64,000 nt of DNA. Source: Pseudomonas citrullilanati (GTDB lineage Bacteria; Pseudomonadota; Gammaproteobacteria; Pseudomonadales; Pseudomonadaceae). Each line of letters begins with the position of its first letter. Position 1 is the stretch's first letter. The notes beneath the pieces are model-generated. The model searched no databases. It was not told the origin of the DNA and was given only the letters and a program-made list of their open reading frames with translations. The stretch spans positions 248,001-312,000 of the forward strand of contig NZ_JAUQOP010000003.1 of assembly GCF_030580855.1 (NCBI RefSeq), in the 5' to 3' direction. Below are positions 54,402 to 63,602 of this stretch, one piece after another. A program made the position numbers and the translations under genes.

Positions 54402-55345
54402 CGGTGGGCTCCGTCCGAACCCGCGTAGGCCGCGGCCGGCAACGGTTGGGACATGTGGGTGGCAATGCGCGAGCGCAACCAGCGCTCGGCCGGGTCGTTG
54501 TCATGCACGCCGCTCCAGACCATCGACAGTTCGGCCGCGTTGATCTCGAACGGCGGGTCCTCGGCCCGCAGCGCGCAGCCTTCGACCAGGGCACAGGCGG
54601 CGTAGTCGGGCACCGTGGCGATCAGCTCGGTACCCGCCAGCAAGGCGCGCAAGCCACTGAACTGCGGCACCCCGAGCACCACTTTGCGGCTGCGGCCGAT
54701 GCGGGCCAGGTCCAGGTCGATGTTGCCGCTCAGGTCGCCCGAGAACGACACCATGGCATGGGGCCGCGCACAGTATTCGTCCAGGGTCAGCGGACCCGGG
54801 CGCTTGTCGCCGCGCAAGACCTTGCACGGGATGTCCCGCAGCTTCTTGCGCTTGGCATTGGCCGGCAGGTCGGTGGTGTAGCTGACGCCCACGCTGATTT
54901 CGCCACTGCCCAGCAGCGACGACATCAGCAAATAGTTGGCCCGGCGCACCACCACGATGATGCCCGGTGCCTCTTCACGCAGTTGGCTGAGCAAGGGCGG
55001 GAACAGGCCGAACTCGGCATCGTCCGAGAGGCCGATGCGAAACACGTCGCAGCTGGTGGACGGGTCGAACGCCTTGGCCCGGCTGACAGCACCGGAAATC
55101 GTGTCCATGGCCGGCTGCAATTCCCGCAGGATCGCCAGCGCCCGAGGCGTCGGCTCCATGCCCCGCCCATGGCGGATCAGCAGCGGATCGTCGAACAGAT
55201 CCCGCAGCCGTCCCAGCGCCGCGCTCACCGCCGGTTGGCCCATGAACAGCTTCTCGGCGACGCGGGTCAGGTTCTTCTCGAACATCAGCGCCTCGAAGAT
55301 CACCAGCAGGTTCATGTCGAGGCGGCGTAAATCGTTGCGGTTCAT
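54398..55345 (-). CDS. LysR-family transcriptional regulator, first gene of the DoxX unit
   Basis: 315-residue LysR regulator of the NahR/NodD-like branch: the start NRNDLRRLDMNLLVIFEALM, helix-turn-helix NLTRVAEKLFMGQPAVSAALGRLR with FDDPLLIRHGRGMEPTPRA, then an effector domain from about residue 95. Its stop overlaps the DoxX start, so unusually for LysR it is co-transcribed with, not divergent from, its likely targets. This implies autoregulation of the whole unit. Confidence 0.9.
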   Translation of the reverse strand: MNRNDLRRLDMNLLVIFEALMFEKNLTRVAEKLFMGQPAVSAALGRLRDLFDDPLLIRHGRGMEPTPRALAILRELQPAMDTISGAVSRAKAFDPSTSCDVFRIGLSDDAEFGLFPPLLSQLREEAPGIIVVVRRANYLLMSSLLGSGEISVGVSYTTDLPANAKRKKLRDIPCKVLRGDKRPGPLTLDEYCARPHAMVSFSGDLSGNIDLDLARIGRSRKVVLGVPQFSGLRALLAGTELIATVPDYAACALVEGCALRAEDPPFEINAAELSMVWSGVHDNDPAERWLRSRIATHMSQPLPAAAYAGSDGAHR

Positions 55346-55364
55346 GGTGTACGTCCTATGTTCC

Positions 55365-55387
55365 TGTGGGAGCGAGCTTGCTCGCGA
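55365..55387. repeat. Solo REP unit
   Basis: One forward REP unit (TGTGGGAGCGAGC...) 20 bases upstream of the LysR start, with no facing partner within 150 bases. It lies in the gap between the LysR gene and the alpha/beta hydrolase. Confidence 0.8.
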
Positions 55388-55469
55388 TAGCGCTGCGCCA
55401 GCTACCTTGATGTTGACCTATCCGCCGCCAACGCGCGCCAACTACCCGCCCCACCCGGCCAGTTGGTTA

Positions 55470-56291
55470 TCAGCCCCGGATGAAACCCAGCAGGTCCGCG
55501 TTCAAACGATCCTTGTGGGTGTCGGTCAGGCCGTGGGGCGCGCCGGGGTAGACCAGCAGCTGCGAGTGCTTGAGCAACTTGGCGGCGGCGATGCCGGCGG
55601 TCTCGATCGGCACCACCTGGTCGTCGTCGCCATGCACCACCAGGGTCGGCACGTCGATGTTGCGCAGGTCCTCCGACAGATCGGTCTCGGAGAACGCCTT
55701 GATGCAGTCGTAGGTGTTCTTGTGGCCGGCGAGCATGCCTTGCATCCAGAACCAGTCGATCATGCCCTGGGAGACCTTGGCGCCCGGACGGTTGGCGCCG
55801 AAGAACGCGCTGGCCACATCCTTGTATAGCTGAGAACGGTCGGCCAGGGAGGCCTGGCGGAAACCGTCGAACACTTCGATGGGCAGGCCATTGGGGTTGG
55901 AGGCGGTCTTGACCATCAGCGGCGTCACCGCCGAGATCAGGCCGAGCTTGGCGACACGGGCGGCGCCGTGGCGGCCGATATAGCGCGCCACTTCGCCACC
56001 GCCGGTGGAGAAGCCCAGCAGCACCGCGTCCTTGAGGTCCAGGCGCTCGATCAGCTCGGCCAGGTCATCGGCGTAGGTGTCCATGTCGTTTCCATCCCAG
56101 GGTTGGCTGGAACGGCCGTGCCCACGGCGGTCGTGAGCGATCACCCGGTAGCCGTTGGACGCCAGGAACATCATCTGCGCTTCCCAACTGTCCGAGTTCA
56201 ACGGCCAGCCATGACTGAAGACCACCGGTTGGCCACTGCCCCAATCCTTGTAGTAGATCTCGGTACCGTCGCGGGTGATGAAGGTGCTCAT
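55470..56291 (-). CDS. Alpha/beta hydrolase, cofactor-free chloroperoxidase type
   Basis: 273-residue alpha/beta hydrolase of the non-haem haloperoxidase/perhydrolase group. Catalytic triad Ser95 (GFSTGGG), Asp224 (HGDDDQVVP) and His253 ([11 protein letters not shown]); oxyanion segment [11 protein letters not shown]. Full length with family-typical [15 protein letters not shown] start. No signal peptide. Divergent from the large winged-helix ATPase gene across 192 bases. Natural substrate is not known for this group. Confidence 0.9.
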   Translation of the reverse strand: MSTFITRDGTEIYYKDWGSGQPVVFSHGWPLNSDSWEAQMMFLASNGYRVIAHDRRGHGRSSQPWDGNDMDTYADDLAELIERLDLKDAVLLGFSTGGGEVARYIGRHGAARVAKLGLISAVTPLMVKTASNPNGLPIEVFDGFRQASLADRSQLYKDVASAFFGANRPGAKVSQGMIDWFWMQGMLAGHKNTYDCIKAFSETDLSEDLRNIDVPTLVVHGDDDQVVPIETAGIAAAKLLKHSQLLVYPGAPHGLTDTHKDRLNADLLGFIRG

Positions 56292-56483
56292 TGCCAGGCT
56301 TCCTTGAGAGAGGTGGAGGGCTGCATGGTCCGGTCAACGGCGAGGTGTGCGTGAGTTAAACGTTGTTAATTTTTTGCGCGACGGCTTGAGTGGCGAACGC
56401 GGGGAAGGCTCTGGGCCGTTGCACTTGCAGCCAAACCTGAGGAACATGCTCGGGTATGCGCTCTGCACCGGGAACAGCTATCC

Positions 56484-59285
56484 ATGAGTCAATCCATCCG
56501 CCTGCCCGTCGACCAGACGGTGCATTTCGGCCCCTACCGGGTCCATCCCCGCCAGCGTCTGGTGCTAGAGGGGGGGCAGCCGTTGCGACTCGGGCGGCGG
56601 GCGGTGGAGATTCTGCTGGTGTTGCTCGAACACGCCGGGCAGGTGGTGAGCAAGCAGCAACTGATCGCCCGCGTCTGGCCCACGAGCATCGTTGAAGACA
56701 CCAACCTGCGGGTGCACGTCGCAGCGTTGCGCAAGGCCCTGGGCGACGGCCAGGCCGGCCAGCGCTACATCATCACCGTGGCACAGCGCGGCTACAGCTT
56801 CGTGGCCCCGGTGTCGTTCGCCCCACCCGAGCCGCCCGCCCCCACCCCTGCCCTGGCGCACAACCTGCCGCTGCGCCACACCCGGATGATCGGACGCCAT
56901 GCCTTGCTGGAAAACCTGGTGGCGCAATTGCCGCGCAAACGCTTCATCACCCTGGTCGGAACCGGCGGCATCGGCAAGACCACCGTCGCCCTGCGGGTCG
57001 CCGAACGGCTGATCAGCCGCTATCGCGACGGCAGTTACCTGCTGGACCTGGCCCCGCTGAACGATCCGGCCATGATCGCACCCAACCTGGCGGCGCTGCT
57101 GGAGCTGCCGTTGCAGGACGGCGACCCGCTGGAGGCCATCGCCCGGCAACTCAAGGAGCGACACCTGCTGCTGGTCATCGACAACTGCGAACACCTGATC
57201 GACGCCGTCGCCCAACTCAGCGAAACCCTGCTGCGCGGCGCCCCGCACCTGCACATCCTGGCCACCAGCCGCGAGGCCCTGCGTGCCGAGGGCGAACACG
57301 TACAGCGCCTGGACGCCCTGGCGTTCCCGCCACGGGAAATGCCCATCCAAGGCTTTCCGGCCCTGGCGTACCCGGCCCTGCAACTGTTCGCCGAGCGCGC
57401 GATGGCCAGCCGCGACGACTTCGAGCTGACCGACGACGAGGTGCCGCTGGTGGTCGACATCTGCCGGCGACTGGACGGCATTCCCCTGGCCATCGAACTG
57501 GCCGCCGCGCAAATCAGCCGCTTCAGCGTGCAGCAATTGCACCGGCAACTGCTGGACAACGTGGCCTTGCTGCACAACAGCAGCGACGCCGCCCCCCGCC
57601 AGCAGACCCTGCGCGCCACGCTGGACTGGAGCTTCGCCTTGCTCACCCCTTGCGAGCAGACCTGCCTGCGGCGGCTGGCGGTGTTCGTGGGCAGTTTCAA
57701 CCTGGCCTCGGCGGCGGCCGTGATCGTCGGCCAGCAGGTCGCGCCCGACCAGGTGCTGGTGTCGGTCAGCCAACTGGTGGCCAAATCGTTGCTCAATGTC
57801 GAGATCGGCGACGAAGAGGTGCGCTATCGCCTGCTGGACACCACGCGCAGCTACGCCCTTGAAAAACTCATCGACGCCGAGGAGCTGTCCACGAGCCGGG
57901 AGCGCCACGCCGAACGCTGCCTGACGCTGATGAAGCAGGCCGAGGACGATTGGCACAGCACCCCTACCCGGCTGTGGATCGCCCGCTACGCCACTTATCG
58001 CGACGACATCCGCGCGGCACTCGACTGGGGCTTGTCCGCGCAAGGCGCCCGCACCGTCGCCATCCGCCTGACCACCCGCGCCTTGCCGCTGTGGCAGGAG
58101 CTGTCCTTGCTCAAGGAACATGGCTTGTATGTGAGCAAGGCCCTGGCGCTGCTGCGCAGCGATCCCACGCCGTGCCCGAAGCTGACCCTTGCCCTGGAAC
58201 TGGCCCAGGGCAGCTACCGCTACCACACCGAGGGCGGCACGCCGGCGACCCTCAACGCCTTCATCACGGCCCGACGGCTGGCGCGGCAAAGCCAGGATCT
58301 GCCGGGCGAACTGCGGGCGGTCTCGGGCCACATGGCCGTCAACCTCAGTTGCGGCAACTACCAGCAGGCGCTGGAGCAGAGCCAGGACTTCGACCGCCTG
58401 GGCCCGCAGGGCGACCCGATCCTGTCCCTCAGTGCCTTGCGCCTGCGGGTCCTGGCGTTGCATTTCGCCGGGAACCAGGCCGTGGCGCGCCGCGACGCCG
58501 AGCAGGTGATCCAGCGCATGGCCCAGAGCGGGCACCTGAGTCGCTTCACCCACGGTTTCGGCGTGCAATATGACCAGAGCGTGGCTTCGCTGACCATTCT
58601 GGCGCGCATCCTGTGGCTCCAGGGCTTCGCCGAGAAAGCCCAGCGCACCGCCGACCTGGCGTTGCAGATCGCCCTGCAGATCAACCACGGTACCTCGATC
58701 TGCTACACACTGGCGCTGGCCAGTTGCGTGATCGCCCGCTACAACGGCGATCACAAGACTGCCCGGGACAGGCTCGACCTGTTGCAGCACCAGACGAAAA
58801 AGCACTTCGTGATGTTCTTCCACGACTGGGCCCGTCATTACGCCCGCGCCTTCGCTGACGAAGCGTTGGTCACCGACGCCGCCGGCGCGCGGCTGGTCCA
58901 GGACATCGTCGCCACCCTGCGCGCCGATGCCGTCAGCCCGGCACAACTGGCGCGGGCCCACAGCGGGGCGGCGGGTTGGTGTGCGGCGGAGATCCTTCGG
59001 GCCGACGCGCAAAGCTTGCTGGCACGCAATGACCCCGCGCTCGAGGCACGTGCCGAGGAACAATTGCTGAAGTCGCTGGAGGTGGCCCGGCGTGACAACG
59101 CCCTGGCTTGGGAACTGCGCAGCGCCACGACCCTGGCGCGGCTGTGGCAGCGCCGGGGCCAGGACGTCGACGCCCAAGGTTTGCTCGGCCCGGTCTATCG
59201 ACGCTTCACCGAAGGCTTCGACACCCCCGACCTAGTGGAGGCCGGCGCGTTGCTCCAGGCCTTGTCTCGGCGGTGCGGCCCTTGA
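56484..59285 (+). CDS. Winged-helix / STAND-type ATPase regulator, long form
   Basis: 933-residue predicted regulator. OmpR-type winged helix at residues 12-108 (LRLGRRAVEILLVLLEHAGQ, VWPTSIVEDTNLRVHVAALRK), then an NB-ARC/STAND NTPase with Walker A GTGGIGKTT (159-167) and Walker B LLLVID (228-233), the GIPLAIELAAAQ motif, and a helical, probably TPR-like C-terminal half (from about 480). In such proteins ligand binding to the sensor half and ATP-driven assembly control transcription. Its 3' end overlaps the shorter paralogue by 54 bases. Confidence 0.85.
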   Translation: MSQSIRLPVDQTVHFGPYRVHPRQRLVLEGGQPLRLGRRAVEILLVLLEHAGQVVSKQQLIARVWPTSIVEDTNLRVHVAALRKALGDGQAGQRYIITVAQRGYSFVAPVSFAPPEPPAPTPALAHNLPLRHTRMIGRHALLENLVAQLPRKRFITLVGTGGIGKTTVALRVAERLISRYRDGSYLLDLAPLNDPAMIAPNLAALLELPLQDGDPLEAIARQLKERHLLLVIDNCEHLIDAVAQLSETLLRGAPHLHILATSREALRAEGEHVQRLDALAFPPREMPIQGFPALAYPALQLFAERAMASRDDFELTDDEVPLVVDICRRLDGIPLAIELAAAQISRFSVQQLHRQLLDNVALLHNSSDAAPRQQTLRATLDWSFALLTPCEQTCLRRLAVFVGSFNLASAAAVIVGQQVAPDQVLVSVSQLVAKSLLNVEIGDEEVRYRLLDTTRSYALEKLIDAEELSTSRERHAERCLTLMKQAEDDWHSTPTRLWIARYATYRDDIRAALDWGLSAQGARTVAIRLTTRALPLWQELSLLKEHGLYVSKALALLRSDPTPCPKLTLALELAQGSYRYHTEGGTPATLNAFITARRLARQSQDLPGELRAVSGHMAVNLSCGNYQQALEQSQDFDRLGPQGDPILSLSALRLRVLALHFAGNQAVARRDAEQVIQRMAQSGHLSRFTHGFGVQYDQSVASLTILARILWLQGFAEKAQRTADLALQIALQINHGTSICYTLALASCVIARYNGDHKTARDRLDLLQHQTKKHFVMFFHDWARHYARAFADEALVTDAAGARLVQDIVATLRADAVSPAQLARAHSGAAGWCAAEILRADAQSLLARNDPALEARAEEQLLKSLEVARRDNALAWELRSATTLARLWQRRGQDVDAQGLLGPVYRRFTEGFDTPDLVEAGALLQALSRRCGP

Positions 59286-60698
59286 ACGCAGTGGCCGCCA
59301 CGCGTCCTGCAGGACGTAGCGCCGGTAATACAGCGACCACTGGCCACTGCGCCGGAGTTTTTCCAGGGCATAGGCACGGGTGGTGTTGAGCCAGGAAAAC
59401 CGCACCCCATGGGCGCCCTGCTCGACCATCACCAGGGATTGGCTGGCCAGCCGCGACAACAACCAGGGCAACTGATCCGCGTCCAACTCCGGGCAACTGA
59501 TGACCGCCATCGCCGCCTTCAGGGTAAAGGGTCGGTCGAACACCGCCAGCCGTTGGAACACCCGTTGCTCGGCTGCGCCCAGGCGCTCGAAACTCCAATC
59601 CAGCATGGCCTCCAGGCTTTGATGACGAGCCACCGCGGTACGCCGCCCGTGGCTCAGCCACGAGAGCCCGTGCTCCAGTTGCTCCAGGACGCCGGCCAGG
59701 CCCAACACCCCGACCTGGGCCGCGGCGAGCTCCAGCGCCAGCGGCAAACCGTCCAGGCGCTGGCAGATCTGCGCGATCGCCACCAGGTCGCGGTCCGTGG
59801 CGGTGAAGCCTTGCTGCCGGGCACCGATCCGCTCGATCAGCAACTGGGTGGCCGGGCTCGCCCGCAGTTGCGGCTCGAGTTCCAGGGGCGATACCAGCGC
59901 CAGGCCCGGCAGTAGCACCGCGCATTCGTCGGCCACGTTCAAGGGCTCGCGGCTGCTCAACAGCAATGTCACCCCGGGTGCCGAGGCCCCTACCTGCAAG
60001 GCCAACTCCCGACAGGCTTCCAGCACATGTTCGCAGCCATCGAGCACCAGCAAGAGATGCCGCGGCTGCAGGTGCCGGGCCAGGGTGTCGGCCGCAACGC
60101 CCAGGGCGTGCGCCACCTGCGCCTGAACCTGATGCGGCTCGGTGATGGCGGCCAGGTCGACAAACCAGGCGCCGTCGGCAAAATGCTCCAGCAACAGCTC
60201 CGCCACCCGCAACACCACGGTGGTCTTGCCGACACCGCCCGGACCGGTCACGGTGGTCAGGCGCCGGCGCGGTACCTCGGCCAACAATTGCCCCAGCACT
60301 TTATCGCGACCGATCACCGGGCTCAGCCGGGCCGGCAGGTTGTGCCGTTCCAGGTTGGCTGCCGGGACCAGGGTTGCGGCCAGGCAATAGCCTTGCCGGG
60401 GGTCGTTGAGGATGTACTGGCTACCGTCCTTCCCATCGCCAAAGGCCCGGCGCAGTGCCGCGATATGCACCCGCAGGTTGATCTCTTCGACGACGCTGTC
60501 CGGCCAGACGCTGGCCAACAGCGCTTGCTTGCTGACATAGGTGCCGGCGTGCTCCACCAGCACCTGGAGAATGTCCAGGGCCCGCCCACCCAGCGTGAGC
60601 GGTTCGCCATCGCGGCTGACCAGGCGCTGCTGGCGGTGAAAGACAAACGGACCGAAGCCCACCGTGGCTTCGGTATCGGGTTTGACGAAACTGTTCAT
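59232..60698 (-). CDS. Winged-helix / STAND-type ATPase regulator, short form
   Basis: 488-residue paralogue of the convergent 933-residue protein. Winged helix 15-108 (LTLGGRALDILQVLVEHAGT, VWPDSVVEEINLRVHIAALRR), Walker A GPGGVGKTT (152-160), Walker B LLLVLDGCEHV, and GLPLALELAAAQVG. It ends shortly after NTTRAYALEKL, the point where the long form goes into its sensor half, so it lacks the TPR-like region. The last 54 bases overlap the 3' end of the long gene on the other strand. Natural short form or truncation cannot be told from this window alone. Confidence 0.82.
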   Translation of the reverse strand: MNSFVKPDTEATVGFGPFVFHRQQRLVSRDGEPLTLGGRALDILQVLVEHAGTYVSKQALLASVWPDSVVEEINLRVHIAALRRAFGDGKDGSQYILNDPRQGYCLAATLVPAANLERHNLPARLSPVIGRDKVLGQLLAEVPRRRLTTVTGPGGVGKTTVVLRVAELLLEHFADGAWFVDLAAITEPHQVQAQVAHALGVAADTLARHLQPRHLLLVLDGCEHVLEACRELALQVGASAPGVTLLLSSREPLNVADECAVLLPGLALVSPLELEPQLRASPATQLLIERIGARQQGFTATDRDLVAIAQICQRLDGLPLALELAAAQVGVLGLAGVLEQLEHGLSWLSHGRRTAVARHQSLEAMLDWSFERLGAAEQRVFQRLAVFDRPFTLKAAMAVISCPELDADQLPWLLSRLASQSLVMVEQGAHGVRFSWLNTTRAYALEKLRRSGQWSLYYRRYVLQDAWRPLRSRAAPPRQGLEQRAGLH

Positions 60699-60881
60699 GA
60701 GCGATCCCGCGCCGGATAACCGCTACGGGCACCACGTCCCGAGTCAACGAACGCGTCTGCCCCGGCTCCTGCACATCCTTTCCTGAGGGTGTGCCGTTAT
60801 CTTGGCAGCCATCGTTTGCAGGACAATGCTGGCACGGGGCGCGACACGGACATGACGATGCCCTGGACGGACAATCGGGGT

Positions 60882-61832
60882 TCAACTGAACTGCTGGCGA
60901 TACTGCACCGGCGTCAATCCGAGCTTTTCACTGAACAGCGAGCGCATGTGCCGGACACTGCCGAAGCCGCTGCGAAAGGCCACGGTCTTGAGCGGCAGGT
61001 CGGTGCTTTCCAGCAACTGGCGCGCCCGGTCAATGCGCGCGCCTTGCAGGAACTCCATCGGCGTCATCTTCACTTCGCGGGCGAACACCCGGGCGAAATG
61101 CCGTGAGCTCATGGCCGCCAGCGCCGCCATGCGCTCGATGGTGAACGGTTCCTCCAGGTGCTCCATGACATGGTTCTGCACCCGGGTGATGGGCGATTCC
61201 TGCGCCGCCACAGCCGCCACCAGCGGGCTGAACTGTGCCTGCCCGCCCTGGCGCTTCATGACCACCAGCAAGACCTTGGCCACGTCCAGTGCAACCTTGC
61301 GGCCGTGGTCCTGGGCGACGATGTGCAGGGCCAGGTCGATCCCGGCGGTGACGCCGCCGGAGGTCATCAGGCGGCGGTCCTGCAGGTAGATCTTGTCGGT
61401 CTCCACCAACGCCTTGGGAAAACGCCTGATCAGTCGTTCGGTGTAATGCCAGTGGGTGGTGACGCGGTAGCCGTCGAGCAACCCGGCCTCGCCCAGCACA
61501 AAGGCACCGGTGCAGATGGAGCCGTAGCGCGTGGCCCGTTGCGCGGCGGCCTTCAGCCAGATGTGCAACCCCGGGTGCCGGTCGTTATAGGCGCCCGGCC
61601 CGCCCGGCACCAGCAGCACGTCATAAGCGGCCCAGGCCTGGTCGATATGGATATCGGCTTCGACCTTGACGCCGTTGGACGCGCGCAACGCCCCGCGCTC
61701 GGTACCCAGGGTCAGTAACTGATAATGATGTTGCGGTTCAAGGTAGCGGTTGGCGATGGAAAACACTTCGAGGGGCCCGGCCATGTCGAGCAGCAAAAAA
61801 TCCGGGAACAGCACCATTGCAACGGTTTTCAT
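60882..61832 (-). CDS. GlxA-family (DJ-1/PfpI + AraC) transcriptional regulator
   Basis: 316-residue regulator with an N-terminal DJ-1/PfpI-like domain (residues 1-165: VAMVLFPDFLLLDMAGPLEVF, DVLLVPGGPGAYN, YGSICTGAFVLGEAGLLDG) and a C-terminal AraC double helix-turn-helix (about 215-315: TIERMAALAAMSSRHFARVF and LPLKTVAFRSGFGSVRHMR). It is of the FtrA/GlxA type. The ATG at 61832 is preferred; a TTG at 61883 would add 17 unrelated residues. Divergent from the pirin gene, which may be its target. Confidence 0.9.
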   Translation of the reverse strand: MKTVAMVLFPDFLLLDMAGPLEVFSIANRYLEPQHHYQLLTLGTERGALRASNGVKVEADIHIDQAWAAYDVLLVPGGPGAYNDRHPGLHIWLKAAAQRATRYGSICTGAFVLGEAGLLDGYRVTTHWHYTERLIRRFPKALVETDKIYLQDRRLMTSGGVTAGIDLALHIVAQDHGRKVALDVAKVLLVVMKRQGGQAQFSPLVAAVAAQESPITRVQNHVMEHLEEPFTIERMAALAAMSSRHFARVFAREVKMTPMEFLQGARIDRARQLLESTDLPLKTVAFRSGFGSVRHMRSLFSEKLGLTPVQYRQQFS

Positions 61833-62075
61833 CGGGAATACGCCAAGATGGAACAGAATCGGTAAAGCCCGGTGGGGAGACAAACCTCATCCCACCAGTT
61901 TCGAGCGACATTATGTCGAAGCGAAGCGAGCGCAGATAGGCATTCACCATTGTCCACTCAAAAGAGACAGTCTTTCGTTTTCAACCTGCTTATTGAATGG
62001 GTCGATAACCATTAATCTTCTTCCGAACCCGGCGAACGGCCCAGCCGCCGCCCACAGACATCAGGAGAAACCATC

Positions 62076-62798
62076 ATGCTGACCCTTCGCAAAGCTTCGG
62101 ATCGCGGCATCGCCCGCCACGGCTGGCTGACCTCGTTCCACACCTTTTCCTTCGCCAACTACCGCGACCTCAACCAACAAGGCTTCTCCGACCTGCTGGT
62201 CATCAACGACGACCGCGTCGCCGCCGCCAAGGGGTTCGGCCAGCATCCCCACCGGGACATGGAGATTTTCTCCTATGTGCTCGAAGGCGCGCTGGAGCAC
62301 AAGGACACCCTGGGCACCGGCTCGGTCATTCGCCCCGGCGACGTCCAGTTGATGAGCGCCGGCAGCGGTGTGGCCCACAGCGAGTTCAACCACAGCGCGG
62401 ACGAGTTGGTGCACTTCCTGCAAATCTGGATCGTGCCCAACGTCAGCGGCGCCCAGCCCCGCTATCAACAGGAGCATTTCAGCGCCGAACAGAAACGCGG
62501 TCGCCTGCAATTGATCATTTCCCCGGACGGCGCCGACGGCTCCCTTGAAGTTCGCCAGGACGCGCGGGTCTACGCCGGGCTGTTCGACGGCAGCGAAAGT
62601 GCGACCCTGGCCCTGGCAAAGGACCGTTACGCCTACGTGCATGTCGCCCGGGGCTCGGTCGAACTCAATGGCCTGGCGTTGCAGGAAGGCGATGGCGTGC
62701 GGGTCCGCGAGGAGCAAGCGCTGACACTGGGCAACGGCGTGGATGCGGAAGTGCTGGTATTCGACCTGCAGCCGCGGGAACTGCCACAGATGCCTTGA
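62076..62798 (+). CDS. Pirin family protein (YhhW-like bicupin)
   Basis: 240-residue bicupin. The N-terminal cupin metal site is in GFGQHPHRDMEIFSYVLEG (His, His) and SAGSGVAHSEFNHS; the C-terminal cupin is less conserved, as in YhhW, a quercetinase in vitro. AGGAG precedes the ATG at 62076. The 243-base gap to the divergent GlxA regulator holds both promoters, though none is clear by eye. Role here likely redox or aromatic metabolism, by family only. Confidence 0.9.
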   Translation: MLTLRKASDRGIARHGWLTSFHTFSFANYRDLNQQGFSDLLVINDDRVAAAKGFGQHPHRDMEIFSYVLEGALEHKDTLGTGSVIRPGDVQLMSAGSGVAHSEFNHSADELVHFLQIWIVPNVSGAQPRYQQEHFSAEQKRGRLQLIISPDGADGSLEVRQDARVYAGLFDGSESATLALAKDRYAYVHVARGSVELNGLALQEGDGVRVREEQALTLGNGVDAEVLVFDLQPRELPQMP

Positions 62799-63126
62799 GC
62801 TACAAAGCCCGGATATAAGGGATGAGGGATTTGCGTGAAATACGTCTAAAAAAAGCCAGGCAGTGCGGCGTATTCAAGCTTTGCTAATTGAGGCACAGCG
62901 CATCGATTGAGGGGCTCCCCGCACTCGATGCGCTCGCGCATTTGTACGTGCGTAGGCCTGCCATGACAAAAAACATTGGAAAAGTTCCGGTTTTTTTTCA
63001 CGATCCGACGTTCGGTCGTGAAACTTATCCGATAGAATTGACTGCCTATCACCGGCTAAGCAAAATGATTTCAGTTGGCCATTATCCAATACTTCTCTGG
63101 CATCTGCTCATCTCATGGAAGAATGC
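62799..63126. other. AT-richer stretch without a convincing gene
   Basis: 328 bases between pirin and the next gene. Base composition is lower in G+C than the rest of the window, and open frames on both strands (for example 62888-63130) match nothing I know and lack ribosome sites. It may hold the promoter of the small secreted protein that follows, but no clear -35/-10 pair is visible. Confidence 0.5.
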
Positions 63127-63528
63127 ATGAAAACCCTGATCTCCCTCTTCGCCCTTTGCTGTGCCTGCCAGGCGTCAGCGGACGTTCAGAACATCAAGTA
63201 CACCTACGATGATTCCGCTGCAGAGTATTCTATCGTCTCGTTCGTCGAACACGGTTCGTCCGTCCAGGCGACCGTGAAAAGGACGGGCGCCTACTTCACC
63301 AGCTTTACCAAGCTGGAACTGGATTGCACTGGCCACAATGTCCGCCACATGGGGATGTATGCCAGTATCGAGGGGCTCGAAAAAGCCGAGTTCGATCAGA
63401 TGCAAGGCCGGATCATCGACGGTTCGCTAGCCGATGAGGTCGGCAAAGTACTCTGCAAAGGTACGACCATGACCGCCTCGCAGACCGCCGAACAGCCTGC
63501 CGAAGCCAAGAACGACGATAAGATCTGA
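63127..63528 (+). CDS. Small secreted/periplasmic protein of unknown function
   Basis: 133-residue protein with signal peptide MKTLISLFALCCACQASA. The mature part is acidic, with two well-spaced Cys residues (in LELDCTGHN and KVLCKGTTM) that could form a disulfide, and a charged disordered tail (EQPAEAKNDDKI). No family recognised. GGAAG precedes the ATG at 63127. It is followed by a 40-base perfect palindrome. Confidence 0.7.
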   Translation: MKTLISLFALCCACQASADVQNIKYTYDDSAAEYSIVSFVEHGSSVQATVKRTGAYFTSFTKLELDCTGHNVRHMGMYASIEGLEKAEFDQMQGRIIDGSLADEVGKVLCKGTTMTASQTAEQPAEAKNDDKI

Positions 63529-63561
63529 TCGTCTTCACGGTCGATTCAAAGCAGCATTCTG

Positions 63562-63601
63562 CGAGGCAAGGCCTCGTCCCCGGGGACGAGGCCTTGCCTC
63601 G
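63562..63601. terminator. Perfect 40-base palindrome, probable bidirectional terminator
   Basis: CGAGGCAAGGCCTCGTCCCC (63562-63581) is followed immediately by its exact reverse complement (63582-63601). It lies between the convergent stops of the small secreted protein (63528) and the GlxA/AraC gene (63603). TTTA follows on the plus strand. Strong enough to stop transcription from both sides. Confidence 0.7.
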
Positions 63602-63602
63602 T

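Noticed and set aside
62888-63130. 80-codon frame before the small secreted protein
   Set aside because: No ribosome site, no family, overlaps the next gene, and lies in AT-richer non-coding sequence.
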